Assembly: GCF_000374825.1 (NCBI RefSeq)
Contig: NZ_KB895385.1
Location: 114,619 to 178,618 of the forward strand
Direction of reading: 5' to 3'
Length of the DNA: 64,000 bases
Origin: Paenibacillus sanguinis 2301083 = DSM 16941
GTDB taxonomy: Bacteria; Bacillota; Bacilli; Paenibacillales; Paenibacillaceae
The first letter of the stretch is position 1. Every line of letters starts with the position of its first letter. The position numbers were made by a program, and so were the translations under genes. This document shows, piece by piece, positions 18,827-27,719 of this stretch. Under the pieces are notes generated by a model. That model saw only the letters and a list, made by a program, of their open reading frames with translations. It was not told the origin of the DNA and did no database searches.

Positions 18827-19204
18827 TTGGAAATTGTAGTGAGCAATCACGCAAACCGTCCTTTATATGAGCAAATTGCAACCCAAATTAAAGCGGCTAT
18901 CATGAGTGGCGAATTGAAAGCCGGAGAAGCAATTCCTTCAGTGCGCTCATTGGCGAAATCGTTGAAAATTAGCGTATTAACCGTTCAGAAGGCATATGCC
19001 ACTTTGCAAGAAGACGGCTTTATTGAAACAACCGCAGGTAAGGGCTGCTATGTGTCAGCCCAAAACCAGGATTTTTATCTTGAAGAACAGCAGAAAAAGA
19101 TCGAAGAACATTTCACAAAAGCAATTGAGATCGCTCGTTCCAGCGCTATAAATCTTGAAAAACTGACCGGACTGCTCACACTTTTATATGAGGATAAGCT
19201 TTAA
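18827..19204 (+). CDS. GntR-family transcriptional regulator, YtrA subfamily (125 aa)
   Basis: N-terminal winged helix (PLYEQIATQIKAAIMSGELKAGE, PSVRSLAKSLKISVLTVQKAY, DGFIETTAGKGCYV) plus a short ~45-residue C-terminal helical tail, the small effector-poor form called YtrA-type. The TTG at 18827 follows GGTGGTG and begins MEIVVSNHANRPLYEQ; earlier codons in frame would overlap the operator. These regulators normally control a neighbouring ABC transporter; here the transporter genes that follow immediately are broken. Confidence 0.9.
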   Translation: MEIVVSNHANRPLYEQIATQIKAAIMSGELKAGEAIPSVRSLAKSLKISVLTVQKAYATLQEDGFIETTAGKGCYVSAQNQDFYLEEQQKKIEEHFTKAIEIARSSAINLEKLTGLLTLLYEDKL

Positions 19205-19689
19205 ATGACCAATAACATACTGGAGGTGCTTTACTCTTCCCCGCGGTGTAATTATGGGACTCATCGGGGAAAACGGCGCGGGTAAATCCACCACAATCAA
19301 CTGCATTTTGAATGAAGTGCAGAAAACCGCTGGACAAATCCTGATTTTTGGCAAAGACCACATGACAGACGAAATTGCAATCAAGGATCAAATCGGTGTT
19401 GTATTTGACGACAATCATTTTCCCGATATTTTTACGCCTGTGGAAATCGGCAAATACATGTCCGGCATTTATTCCCGTTGGGATTGGCAAGCTTATCGCA
19501 ACTATTTGCAACAGTTTCAGTTGCCTGACAATAAAAAAGTTAAGGATTTTTCCAAGGGATTTTTCCAAGGGGATGAAAGTAAAATTGGCATTTGCGGTTG
19601 CCCTCTCCCATCAGGCCGACTTCTTAATTCTGGATGAAGCCACTAGCGGGCTTGATCCGATTGTACGGGACGATATCCTGGATATATAA
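19205..19689 (+). pseudogene. ABC transporter ATP-binding protein, broken
   Basis: Begins with ATG right after the regulator stop (MTNNILEV), then jumps, with an apparent deletion and frame change, to LPRGVIMGLIGENGAGKSTT (Walker A). Near 19550-19570 the 13-base unit GATTTTTCCAAGG is present twice in tandem; removing one copy restores the reading to KDFSKGMKVKLAFAVALSHQ and on to Walker B ILDEATSGLD. It then ends at DDILDI with a stop. The deletion, the duplication and the truncation each inactivate the gene. Confidence 0.85.
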
Positions 19690-19691
19690 AG

Positions 19692-19943
19692 GGGGTTGCC
19701 TTTAGCAGCTTTGCGTTAACGCTTTTGTTCATTGCGCTGATCTTACCGTCAAACTACTCTATGGGCGTTAATGCCGGCTTTGTGATGATGCTGGTGTTGT
19801 TAGGTGTCATTTTACTTTTGGGCTTTTGGTCGAGTAAGCACGAAAATGCAATTATCCTGTCCGTTGTGAATCACTTTGAGCTATGGATGGGAGCTCGCTG
19901 CTTTAGCCGTTATTGTTATCTGTCTGATCCAGGAAATAAATGA
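19692..19943 (+). pseudogene. ABC-2 type permease fragment
   Basis: Without a proper start, the reading gives two hydrophobic segments (VAFSSFALTLLFIALILP, NAGFVMMLVLLGVILLLGFW) and then SSKHENAIILSVVNHFELWMG. Near 19895 a frame change leads from the stop-bound frame to one reading LAVIVICLIQEINEKRAL, another membrane segment and tail. It is probably the 3' end of the permease that once partnered the broken ATPase, joined to it by a large deletion. Confidence 0.6.
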
Positions 19944-19980
19944 GAAACGAGCCCTCTGCTTGCTTAGCGGCTCGTTTCTC
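19942..19980. terminator. Hairpin between convergent units
   Basis: Perfect 12-base arms GAGAAACGAGCC and GGCTCGTTTCTC. It lies after the permease remnant on the plus strand and 38 bases beyond the stop of the importer permease gene on the minus strand, so it probably serves both. T-runs are short. Confidence 0.6.
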
Positions 19981-20018
19981 TTGAATATGAATTTGAATCC
20001 GGAGTTAATCTTCGCTCC

Positions 20019-20771
20019 CTACCTCCGCCACTTCATAAACCGGTAGTCCAGCACATCCACCAGCAAAAATAACAAAAAGCCGACCAGGCTGAACAGCAGA
20101 ATTCCGGCGTACATTTGCGGATAATCCAGCCGAAGCCAAGCATCCATGATGAAGAAGCCCATGCCATGCTCGGTTCCATAAATCTCCGTAAAGAACAGGA
20201 CCGAAATCGCGGTCCCCAACGAAACCCGAATCGTGCTGAGGATGACGGATAAGGCGCCGGGTAAAGTAACATGCCAGAACTGCTGAACCCGTCTTGCCCC
20301 GATACTCGTCAGTACATCATAGGTGCTTGCCGGTATCGCTTTGATGCCATCGCGAACAGAAATGATAATCTGGAACAACAAGATCAGCATGATCATAAGA
20401 ATCTTGGAGGTCTCGCCCAGTCCAAAGAACAACATCACCACGGGGAGCAAAGCGATTTTAGGTACCGGGTACGTCAAATACACCACCGGATCCAGCAGTT
20501 TGTTCCAAAGGGCGGAACGTCCCATCAGCAGCCCGACAAGCAAGCCGAGAATCAGTGCCAGCAGAACGCCAGCAAACACGCGCATCAAGCTATAGCCTAC
20601 ATTCAGCACAAGCTCTCTTCCACCAAGCTGGCCCATCGCCAGATAGACTCCGGTTGGGCTAGGCAGCATAGGATGATTCACCAGAATATGCGCCACGTAC
20701 CAGATGGTATTCATCCCCATGAACACAAGCAACAATCTCAGGATATAATTAAGTCTCCGCGAATTCACCAT
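20019..20771 (-). CDS. ABC transporter permease, SsuC/TauC/ThiX type (250 aa)
   Basis: Six hydrophobic segments and the BPD_transp_1 coupling loop (SIGARRVQQFWHVTLPGAL) identify an importer permease of the nitrate/sulfonate/taurine/thiamine-precursor class. The ATG at 20771 overlaps the end of the ATPase gene by seven bases. Together with the ATPase and the NMT1-like lipoprotein it forms a complete importer. No metabolic gene or riboswitch-like leader was recognised to name the substrate. Confidence 0.9.
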   Translation of the reverse strand: MVNSRRLNYILRLLLVFMGMNTIWYVAHILVNHPMLPSPTGVYLAMGQLGGRELVLNVGYSLMRVFAGVLLALILGLLVGLLMGRSALWNKLLDPVVYLTYPVPKIALLPVVMLFFGLGETSKILMIMLILLFQIIISVRDGIKAIPASTYDVLTSIGARRVQQFWHVTLPGALSVILSTIRVSLGTAISVLFFTEIYGTEHGMGFFIMDAWLRLDYPQMYAGILLFSLVGFLLFLLVDVLDYRFMKWRR

Positions 20772-21541
20772 ATTTCCTGCATAACCTTTCTGACCTTCTT
20801 CATTTGGGCAAAAAAAGCATCGCTAGACCGCTTCTCCGTAAGCTTCAGCGCAAATACTTCCCCGTTGTCGATGATTTCCGCAGGATCGCTTTTGCTTGAA
20901 GGGAGAACAATCAATTTCTGCCCGAGCAAAATGGCCTCGTCCACATCATGGGTCACGAATAGCGCGGTAGCCGGATTGGCCTGCCAATGCTCCAGGAATA
21001 ACTGTTGCAGCGTCTCCCTTGTTATGGCATCCAGGGCAGAGAACGGCTCGTCCAGCAATAGCATGGATGGAGCGATGGCAAAAGCTCGGGCAATAGCAAC
21101 CCGTTGCTGTTGACCTCCGCTAAGGGATAGCGGATAACGCTCCGCCAGCTCGGCAATGCCCATCGCCGTTAGCCAGTGGTCTATTTGCGTTTCCCGTTCC
21201 TGCTTGCTTTGTCCCTTGGGATGCGCAATGCTCATCGCTACACGAATGTTGGACTTAACGGTCTTCCAGGGCAGCAAGCCGTAATTTTGCGGAACCAAGC
21301 CCATCAGAACGTGCTGTTCACGCAAAGAGCTTCCATTGAACAGCAGTTCACCCCGGTATTCCGGCAATAGACCTGTAATAGCGCGGAGCAGCGTAGATTT
21401 CCCGCTCCCGGAGGGGCCGAGAATGGTATAGATGCCATGCTCGGGCAAAGTGAAACTGATCTTCCCCAATGCCAGTTCCCCGCTTCTGTACTCTACCTCA
21501 AGCTCCTTGACACATAGTCCGTTATTTCTTGAACTGGACAT
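20765..21541 (-). CDS. ABC transporter ATP-binding protein, SsuB/TauB type (258 aa)
   Basis: Walker A LGPSGSGKST, signature LSGGQQQR, Walker B MLLLDEPFSALD and the switch His in FVTHDVDEA are all present. Its closest class is the SsuB/ThiZ group of small-molecule importers. The start overlaps the lipoprotein gene by 20 bases, and a ribosome site is not clear, so translation may be coupled. It powers the permease encoded next. Confidence 0.9.
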   Translation of the reverse strand: MSSSRNNGLCVKELEVEYRSGELALGKISFTLPEHGIYTILGPSGSGKSTLLRAITGLLPEYRGELLFNGSSLREQHVLMGLVPQNYGLLPWKTVKSNIRVAMSIAHPKGQSKQERETQIDHWLTAMGIAELAERYPLSLSGGQQQRVAIARAFAIAPSMLLLDEPFSALDAITRETLQQLFLEHWQANPATALFVTHDVDEAILLGQKLIVLPSSKSDPAEIIDNGEVFALKLTEKRSSDAFFAQMKKVRKVMQEIW

Positions 21542-22538
21542 CGGAGATCACTTCTTCGGGGGTAATGTCTTTGGTCAACAGCCCCTGTTCACGAGCCCAG
21601 GCGAAAGCCGCTTCCACTTCCTTCACATCCACCTGGTTAGCCGGAATGTAAGCAGGCACCTCAATTTGCTCCTTCAAGGTTTCAGGATAGCCTACCTCTT
21701 TAATCACCAGATCGATGTAGTCCGCTTTGTCATGGGATTGCATATAAGCAACTGCCTCATCATAAGCAGCGTACATGGCGCGAATCGCCTCCCCCTTGGC
21801 ATCGATGGCGCTCTGCGGGAAAGCCAATACGAACGGATTTACATTCGCCTGGTGCGTCGAGCTAAGCATACGCAAGCCTGCGGCTTGGCCCATCGTGACA
21901 AAAGGCTCCGGTAAAATGGCCGCATCCGCCTTATTATTCTTCAACAGCTCCAGCCGGGTTGGAATTTGCGGCACCTCTGTAATCCGAATATCCTGCTCTG
22001 CTAGACCGGCCTGCTTTAGCATCATTGCAACAGTATATTGCGTTGAAGTGTTCTTGGACAGGATCACCGTCTTCCCTTTCAGGTCCTTCACATCCTGAAT
22101 TTCGCTATTGCCGGTAAGCAGGTCAAATTCTCCAAAGGTAGTGCTGGTAATTTTGACATCCAGCCCCGCTTCATTATAGATGGAGATCGCCACCAGATCA
22201 GCGCTGATTCCGTCCACCTTCCCTGCTTGAAAAGCCACGTCCCGATCCTTGGCGCTCTTGAATGTCTCAATATCCAGAAGAACCCCGTGCTTTTGATCAA
22301 AGCCTTGCTCATGAGCAATCACAAATGGAATGGCATCAATGGAGGGCAACAGGCCCAGCGTCAGCTCAGCCAATTCCTCCGGCTGATTTTTTGCCGAATC
22401 AGCTACCACCGGTATGCCGCTTACCTCACTCGTATTCGTAGTGCTAGCTGCTTTGCTGCCGCAAGCCACCCCCACCATGCCGAAGATCAGCATCAGTGCA
22501 AGCAGCATCATAGTTCTTTTAGTAGTTCCAAGCTTCAT
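21522..22538 (-). CDS. ABC transporter substrate-binding lipoprotein, NMT1/SsuA type (338 aa)
   Basis: Lipoprotein signal with GMVGVAC (Cys26), then an NMT1/THI5-like fold: LTLGLLPSIDAIPFVIAHEQ, a DVKDLKGKTVILSKNTSTQ lid segment, LLKNNKADAAILPEPF and a C-terminal helical region. This class binds sulfonates, taurine, thiamine precursors and similar molecules; which one cannot be told. It is first in the operon, after a ~220-base leader in which no known riboswitch was recognised. Confidence 0.9.
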   Translation of the reverse strand: MKLGTTKRTMMLLALMLIFGMVGVACGSKAASTTNTSEVSGIPVVADSAKNQPEELAELTLGLLPSIDAIPFVIAHEQGFDQKHGVLLDIETFKSAKDRDVAFQAGKVDGISADLVAISIYNEAGLDVKITSTTFGEFDLLTGNSEIQDVKDLKGKTVILSKNTSTQYTVAMMLKQAGLAEQDIRITEVPQIPTRLELLKNNKADAAILPEPFVTMGQAAGLRMLSSTHQANVNPFVLAFPQSAIDAKGEAIRAMYAAYDEAVAYMQSHDKADYIDLVIKEVGYPETLKEQIEVPAYIPANQVDVKEVEAAFAWAREQGLLTKDITPEEVISDVQFKK

Positions 22539-22759
22539 TGTTGTCCCATCTCCCTGTATGTTCTATCTATAGTAGGCATAGCCATGTGCCATACTGGCTC
22601 AAGTTTGTTCTACCGTCTTTACTTGCAATTTTATTCACAATATATAAGACAAATAGACCATTTTCCTCCAGGCAGCCTCAAATAACTTCATTTTACACCC
22701 ATTGCTGCATTTTGTATATTTACATTTTTAAATATTTGATTTGACGTTGTCTCAGCATA

Positions 22760-22785
22760 AGAAGATCGTCTATCGACGATCTTCT
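22760..22785 (-). terminator. Hairpin after the exporter operon
   Basis: Perfect 11-base arms AGAAGATCGTC and GACGATCTTCT with a 4-base loop, 30 bases beyond the stop codon at 22815. The T-run after it on the minus strand is poor, so it may be a weak terminator or a transcript-end hairpin. Confidence 0.6.
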
Positions 22786-22814
22786 GAACAGCCCCTGGTC
22801 CCTTAGCTCTTTAT

Positions 22815-24554
22815 CTAGCCCGCGTCGAACTGACTGTTGTACAGCTCGGCATAATATCCACGCCGGGCCAACAATTCCTCATGACTTCCGCTCTCCACCA
22901 CATCTCCATCCTTCATATACAGAATCAGATCGGATTCACGGATAGTAGAAAGTCGGTGAGCGATGATAAAGCTGGTCCTGCCCTTCATCATTCGTTTGAA
23001 GGCTTGCTGAATTCGTATCTCTGTCAAGGTGTCAATACTGCTGGTTGCCTCGTCCAGAATCAGCATCGGCGGGTCTACCAGCATGACCCGGGCGATCGTC
23101 AATAATTGCTTCTGCCCTTGGGATAAGCTATCTCCAGTCCCGCTGAATTCCGTATCGTATCCCTTGGGGAGTCTTTTGATGAACGCATGAGCGTTCGCTG
23201 CCTTGGCGGCTGCAATAATCTCTTCCAGTGAAGCTTCCGGCTTGCCGTAGGCAATGTTCTCACGAACTGTGCCGCCTTTGAGCCATGTCTCCTGCAACAC
23301 CATGCCAAAAGCCCCTCGCAAATGATCCCGGGTCATATTTTTAATATTAATGCCTCCGATTGTAATCTCGCCGTCATCCACATCATAGAAGCGCATCAGC
23401 AAATTGACGAGCGTCGTTTTCCCTGCTCCCGTCTTACCCACTATAGCAATGCGCGTTCCCGGTGTTACCGTCAAATTCAGATCTGAAATCAGCGGACGAT
23501 CGGGTTCATAAGCAAACCGGACGTGCTTGAATTCAATAGTAGACTGTCCCGGTGGCAAAATGGCGGCTGGCTGTGGATCATCCGTTTCCGCTCTCTCGTC
23601 AATAACTCTGAACACACGTTGTGCCGAGGCGGTAGCTGCCTGCAGCTGCGCCATTACGCCGGTAATTTCATTGAATGGCTTCGCGAACAGGTTGGCATAG
23701 ATCAAGAAGCTCGACAAGCCCCCGACTGTTATTCTGGACAAAATCACCAGTATTCCGCCAAACATGGCGATGGCCGAGAAGGTAATATTGTTGACCAGAC
23801 GAGTGGAAGGGTTAGATAGGGAGCTAATAAATTGCGACTTCTCGCCCGTTCTCTGAAGACGTTCATTTTGCACTTGGAAGGCTGCGAAGCTGCGCTCCTC
23901 ATATTGGAAAGCCTGAACCACCTTCTGACCGCCAACCATCTCCTCGACATAGCCGTTCAGACTACCGACAATCTCCGCTTGATCCCGGAATAATTGCTGG
24001 GAACGTATGGTTATAAACCGGGCTACATAATAGGCTGCCGGAGCTGAAAGTAATACAACGACTGTCAGAAGCGGGCTGGTATACATCATCAATACAATCG
24101 AGCCTGCTATCGTCACAAGGCCCGTCAGAAGGGTTGAAAAGCCCTGAAGCAGTCCGTCTGAAATAGCATCCATATCATTCACAAAACGGCTGATGCTATC
24201 GCCTTGCGGATGATTATCATGATATTTGAGCGGTAAGGTGTTCAGCTTGTCAAACATCTCGCGACGAAGGTCGTTTATCGTCTCATAGGCAAGACGATTA
24301 GTCCAGCTGGCAAGCAGCCAGCCGAACAGACTACCGAGACCATATACGACAGCCAGCCAGGCAAGCAAGCGAAATACCGCATTAAATTCAACAGCCCCCT
24401 GAATGACCATGTGATCAATAGTTCTACCGATGAGAAGCGGCCCTACCAAGCTGGCAGTTACACTAAGCAACGCACTGATCAGGGTTCCGAGCATATAAAG
24501 CTTGTATTTTCCAGTATAGGTGAATATTCTCGACCAGGTTTCTTTCATGCTCAT
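22815..24554 (-). CDS. Heterodimeric ABC exporter, catalytic subunit (579 aa)
   Basis: Six-helix export domain (residues ~1-310) fused to a nucleotide-binding domain with Walker A VGKTGAGKTT, signature LSQGQKQ, Walker B MLILDEATSSID with the catalytic Glu, and IIAHRLST with the switch His. The start is the ATG at 24554, whose A is shared with the upstream TAA (TAATG) and which follows GGAGG. It pairs with the subunit encoded just before it, in which the catalytic Glu and His are replaced. This matches BmrC/BmrD, LmrC/LmrD and TM287/288-type multidrug exporters. Confidence 0.93.
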   Translation of the reverse strand: MSMKETWSRIFTYTGKYKLYMLGTLISALLSVTASLVGPLLIGRTIDHMVIQGAVEFNAVFRLLAWLAVVYGLGSLFGWLLASWTNRLAYETINDLRREMFDKLNTLPLKYHDNHPQGDSISRFVNDMDAISDGLLQGFSTLLTGLVTIAGSIVLMMYTSPLLTVVVLLSAPAAYYVARFITIRSQQLFRDQAEIVGSLNGYVEEMVGGQKVVQAFQYEERSFAAFQVQNERLQRTGEKSQFISSLSNPSTRLVNNITFSAIAMFGGILVILSRITVGGLSSFLIYANLFAKPFNEITGVMAQLQAATASAQRVFRVIDERAETDDPQPAAILPPGQSTIEFKHVRFAYEPDRPLISDLNLTVTPGTRIAIVGKTGAGKTTLVNLLMRFYDVDDGEITIGGINIKNMTRDHLRGAFGMVLQETWLKGGTVRENIAYGKPEASLEEIIAAAKAANAHAFIKRLPKGYDTEFSGTGDSLSQGQKQLLTIARVMLVDPPMLILDEATSSIDTLTEIRIQQAFKRMMKGRTSFIIAHRLSTIRESDLILYMKDGDVVESGSHEELLARRGYYAELYNSQFDAG

Positions 24555-26305
24555 TATTTTGCCTCCTCCTCTGACAACTGGGAGTTGCAAATTTCACGGT
24601 AAGCATCACATTTCTGCAACAATTGCTCATGGGTACCGATCCCCGCAATCCCACCGTCCTCCATGACGATGATCCGGTCTGCATAACGAACTGTGCTGAC
24701 TCGCTGAGATACAAGCAGCAAGGTCATATGCTCCCCGAAGTCCCTGATCGAATGGCGAAGTGCTGCTTCTGTGACATAATCAAGCGCACTGGAGGAATCA
24801 TCCAGAATCAGAATATCCGGGCGGGCAATCACGGCTCTGGCAATGGTTAGACGTTGCTTTTGACCTCCGGACAAATTAAGACCGCCACGAGCGACCTTGG
24901 TGTCATAGCCTTCCGGCAGCTTGCTGATGAACTCATCTGCCTGAGCTATTTGGGCTGCCTCCCTCACCTCTGCATCGGTAGCCTGCTCCTTCCCCCAGCG
25001 AATATTGCTCGCAACGGTGCCTGTAAAGAGTACGGCTTTCTGTGAAACAAGCGCAATCTTACGGCGAAGCTCGGCCAGCCCCAGGCTGGATACGTCCTGT
25101 CCTTCAACACGCACCACGCCCTGCTGTGGATCATAAAAGCGCGGAATCAGGTGCACCAGTGTAGATTTGCCTGAACCGGTCCCCCCGATAATGCCGATGG
25201 TCTCGCCCGGCTGAATAGCAAAAGACAAGTCACGAAGCGCCGGATCACCAGCCTTGTTATAGCCAAAGGTCACTTGATCAAACTCTATAATCGGTACACC
25301 TGGCTTGCTGCCCTTCCCCACTTCGATCGACTTCATCTGCGCTGATTCAGGATTGGCTATCCCTGGCTCGGTATCCAATACTTCATTGACCCGGGCTGCC
25401 GAAGAGGAAGCCTTGGTGAACAAAATGATCAGATTGGATACAACAATCAGAGCGAGCAATATTTGAGTTACATAATTGATGAAGGCAATAATCTCACCGG
25501 AGGACAAGGTTCCTGCCTGAATATGAATGCTCCCTACCCACAGAACAGCAATAATCGTCGAGTTCACAACCAACGTGGTTGTCGGACTAAGCAAAGCAGA
25601 GATGCGGCCCACACGAATCGCTGTAGCGGTAATATCATCGGCTGTTGCGCGAAACCGCTCCTGCTCTTCTCTACGTTTGGCAAAGGCACGAATCACACGA
25701 ACACCGCCCAGGTTCTCACTTAGCACTACCGCCAGTCGGTCAAGCTTCTTCTGATAAACACGATACAAGGGGGCCGATTTCTTGATAATTAAATATAAGA
25801 CCAGACCAAACACGGGCGTGGCCGCCATCAGCACCAGCGAAAGACGCATATCCAGCAGCATAGACATAATAATGGCCCCAATGCAGATAAACGGAGCTCT
25901 GATGACCAGACGGATCAGCATGGCTACGGCTGTTTGAAGCTGGTTGACATCATTGGTCGTTCGATTGACAAGTGAAGGAGTCCCAAAATGATCCAAATCA
26001 GCATAGGACAACGAGGAAATATGCTTGAACAGCTTATTCCGTAAGGTGGTTCCAAAGCCCTGAGAGGCTCGCGCCGCATAAAATTGGCAAATTAGTGAGC
26101 AAGCGTAACCGAGTATGGACATAGCGAGCATCAGCCCGCCCATCTTGAGCACATATGTACTATCCTTGTTGCCAATACCATGATTGACAATCAATGCAAC
26201 AACGGTTGGCAGAAGCAGCTCTAATATAGCTTCAATCAATTTAAATAATGGGCCAAGAATCGTTTCCTTTTTGTAGGGTCTGAGAAATGTAGCCAGTCTG
26301 AACAA
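24554..26305 (-). CDS. Heterodimeric ABC exporter, degenerate-site subunit (583 aa)
   Basis: Same fold as the partner. Walker A IGGTGSGKST and signature LSGGQKQR are canonical, but Walker B is ILILDDSSSALD (Asp where the catalytic Glu belongs) and the switch reads LLVSQRVST (Gln for His). These are the standard replacements of the non-hydrolysing site in heterodimeric exporters. The start is a TTG at 26305; no in-frame ATG exists upstream. It is divergent from a LysR regulator gene, which probably controls it. Substrates may be drugs or toxic metabolites. Confidence 0.93.
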   Translation of the reverse strand: MFRLATFLRPYKKETILGPLFKLIEAILELLLPTVVALIVNHGIGNKDSTYVLKMGGLMLAMSILGYACSLICQFYAARASQGFGTTLRNKLFKHISSLSYADLDHFGTPSLVNRTTNDVNQLQTAVAMLIRLVIRAPFICIGAIIMSMLLDMRLSLVLMAATPVFGLVLYLIIKKSAPLYRVYQKKLDRLAVVLSENLGGVRVIRAFAKRREEQERFRATADDITATAIRVGRISALLSPTTTLVVNSTIIAVLWVGSIHIQAGTLSSGEIIAFINYVTQILLALIVVSNLIILFTKASSSAARVNEVLDTEPGIANPESAQMKSIEVGKGSKPGVPIIEFDQVTFGYNKAGDPALRDLSFAIQPGETIGIIGGTGSGKSTLVHLIPRFYDPQQGVVRVEGQDVSSLGLAELRRKIALVSQKAVLFTGTVASNIRWGKEQATDAEVREAAQIAQADEFISKLPEGYDTKVARGGLNLSGGQKQRLTIARAVIARPDILILDDSSSALDYVTEAALRHSIRDFGEHMTLLLVSQRVSTVRYADRIIVMEDGGIAGIGTHEQLLQKCDAYREICNSQLSEEEAK

Positions 26306-26422
26306 GGTTGCACCACCATCGCTTATTTTTATAATTGCTGAATGTAGAGGTAGTTCTTAGGCTTAAAGTGGTTCCCCTCCAAACAGCCAACTTTGATTAT
26401 GACATAAAGGCTGATATATTAA

Positions 26423-26441
26423 TAATATTGCCTTCATATTA
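26423..26441. promoter_or_regulatory. Possible LysR operator between divergent genes
   Basis: Inverted repeat TAATAT-N7-ATATTA in the 177-base gap between exporter and LysR genes, 42 bases before the regulator start. The dyad fits the size of LysR sites but the region is AT-rich, so chance is possible. Confidence 0.35.
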
Positions 26442-26482
26442 ATTCCATATGTTTTCAATATATCAAAAGAAGGGATTTACTC

Positions 26483-27352
26483 ATGGATATAAAGCAGCTA
26501 CACTACTTCCTGACCATAGCAGAAGAAGGACAGATTACAGCAGCAGCCAAAAAATTGCAAATGGCACAGCCCCCCTTAAGCCAGCAGCTCAAGCAGCTTG
26601 AGGATGAACTCGGAGTTAAGCTTGCTGAACGCGGCCCACGCAGCATTCATTTAACAGATGCAGGCGAAATTCTTCGCCGCAGAGCTATGCAAATTATGGC
26701 ATTGGCAGATTCTACAGTGCGAGAAATCCAGGATATGTCACATGGACTGATGGGAACACTACAGCTTGGCACGGTTTCATCCTCCGGGGCAGCTCTGCTT
26801 ACCGATAGGTTAACCGAGTTTCAGCGAACCTACACAGGCGTAAAGTTTGAAATTCATGAGGGCAATACGTTTCATGTGATTGACTTGCTTCAGAAGGGCG
26901 TCATTGAACTGGGGATCGTACGAACGCCATTTCAAACCAATGGGTTGAATTGCAAGTATATTTCCTCCGAGCCAATGCTCGCGGTCATGACACCGAAGTA
27001 CGACTGGAGCCCCGGTCAATCCGGCTGTGAGGTGGAAGAGCTAAAGGATCGCCCGCTGATCATATACAGACGGTTTGAAAGCTTGCTTCACGATACCTGT
27101 GAACGTGCTAATTTCGAGCCCAAGCTGTTTTGTAAAAATGATGATGCCCGCACCACTGTACAATGGACTCAAGCCGGGCTTGGCATCGGCATCATTCCTC
27201 AGTCAGCCTTGAAGCTAACCAACTCCGAGGGCCTCATCGCCAAGATGATTAACAGCGAAGGGCTTTGGACCAGAATTGCCGCTATCTGGCCCAAGAATCG
27301 TTATCTGTCAGGCCTGGCTGAGCGTTTCCTTGCCAGCTTTGGGGAAGCTTGA
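26483..27352 (+). CDS. LysR-family transcriptional regulator (289 aa)
   Basis: The N-terminal winged HTH is very typical (MDIKQLHYFLTIAEEGQIT, AAKKLQMAQPPLSQQLKQLE, LGVKLAERG), resembling the BsdA/CcpC-like group. A two-lobed effector domain follows (LGTVSSSGAALLTDRLTEF, IELGIVRTPF, GLGIGIIPQSALKL). It is transcribed away from the heterodimeric exporter, the classic layout for a regulator of its divergent neighbour. AAGAAGGGA precedes the ATG. Confidence 0.92.
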   Translation: MDIKQLHYFLTIAEEGQITAAAKKLQMAQPPLSQQLKQLEDELGVKLAERGPRSIHLTDAGEILRRRAMQIMALADSTVREIQDMSHGLMGTLQLGTVSSSGAALLTDRLTEFQRTYTGVKFEIHEGNTFHVIDLLQKGVIELGIVRTPFQTNGLNCKYISSEPMLAVMTPKYDWSPGQSGCEVEELKDRPLIIYRRFESLLHDTCERANFEPKLFCKNDDARTTVQWTQAGLGIGIIPQSALKLTNSEGLIAKMINSEGLWTRIAAIWPKNRYLSGLAERFLASFGEA

Positions 27353-27365
27353 TCGCAACATAAAG

Positions 27366-27411
27366 AGGCCAAAGTGTACCTCCTGTTTACAGGGTGCAGC
27401 CACTTTGGCCT
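27366..27411. terminator. Bidirectional terminator after the LysR gene
   Basis: AGGCCAAAGTG (27366-27376) pairs with CACTTTGGCCT (27401-27411); TTG-rich sequence follows. It separates the LysR gene from the convergent small zinc-ribbon gene. Confidence 0.7.
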
Positions 27412-27466
27412 TGTATTCCGAAATGTCATTTAGCAGTTGCCTTAAACCGAAGCGTTGTTGTTCGGA

Positions 27467-27700
27467 TTACAATTGTCCATTTTGCCCTTCCTTTAGCACA
27501 AAAAAACCGTTTCTGGCAAAAGACAAAATTTTGCTGGCGCTAATGCCTGTCTGCTTGGAAATATCGATGACCATCGTATCCGGATATACTTCAACAATAC
27601 TGCGTATTTTTTCATAAGCCTCTTCACAGCTCTTGCACATCTTCTTGCTTGACTTTTCACATAAATTTCCGCAAAAATCACAAATCTGATAGTTTCCCAT
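27467..27700 (-). CDS. Small zinc-ribbon/HTH protein, YvyF-like (77 aa)
   Basis: Two N-terminal Cys pairs (CDFCGNLC and CKSC) make a zinc ribbon, followed by a helical segment (VYPDTMVIDISKQTGISASKILSFARNGFF) with a small helix-turn-helix look. Layout and length resemble the flagellar-operon protein YvyF (TIGR03826), which normally sits beside flgM, but no flagellar gene is near. AAGGGG precedes the ATG. Whether it acts on DNA or on a protein partner cannot be said. Confidence 0.7.
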   Translation of the reverse strand: MGNYQICDFCGNLCEKSSKKMCKSCEEAYEKIRSIVEVYPDTMVIDISKQTGISASKILSFARNGFFVLKEGQNGQL

Positions 27701-27719
27701 GCTAACCCCTTACCTTATA

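Noticed and set aside
22539..22790. TPP riboswitch before the SsuA/ThiY-like gene
   Set aside because: The CTGAGA and ACCTGA-type core motifs of the TPP element were not found in the leader.
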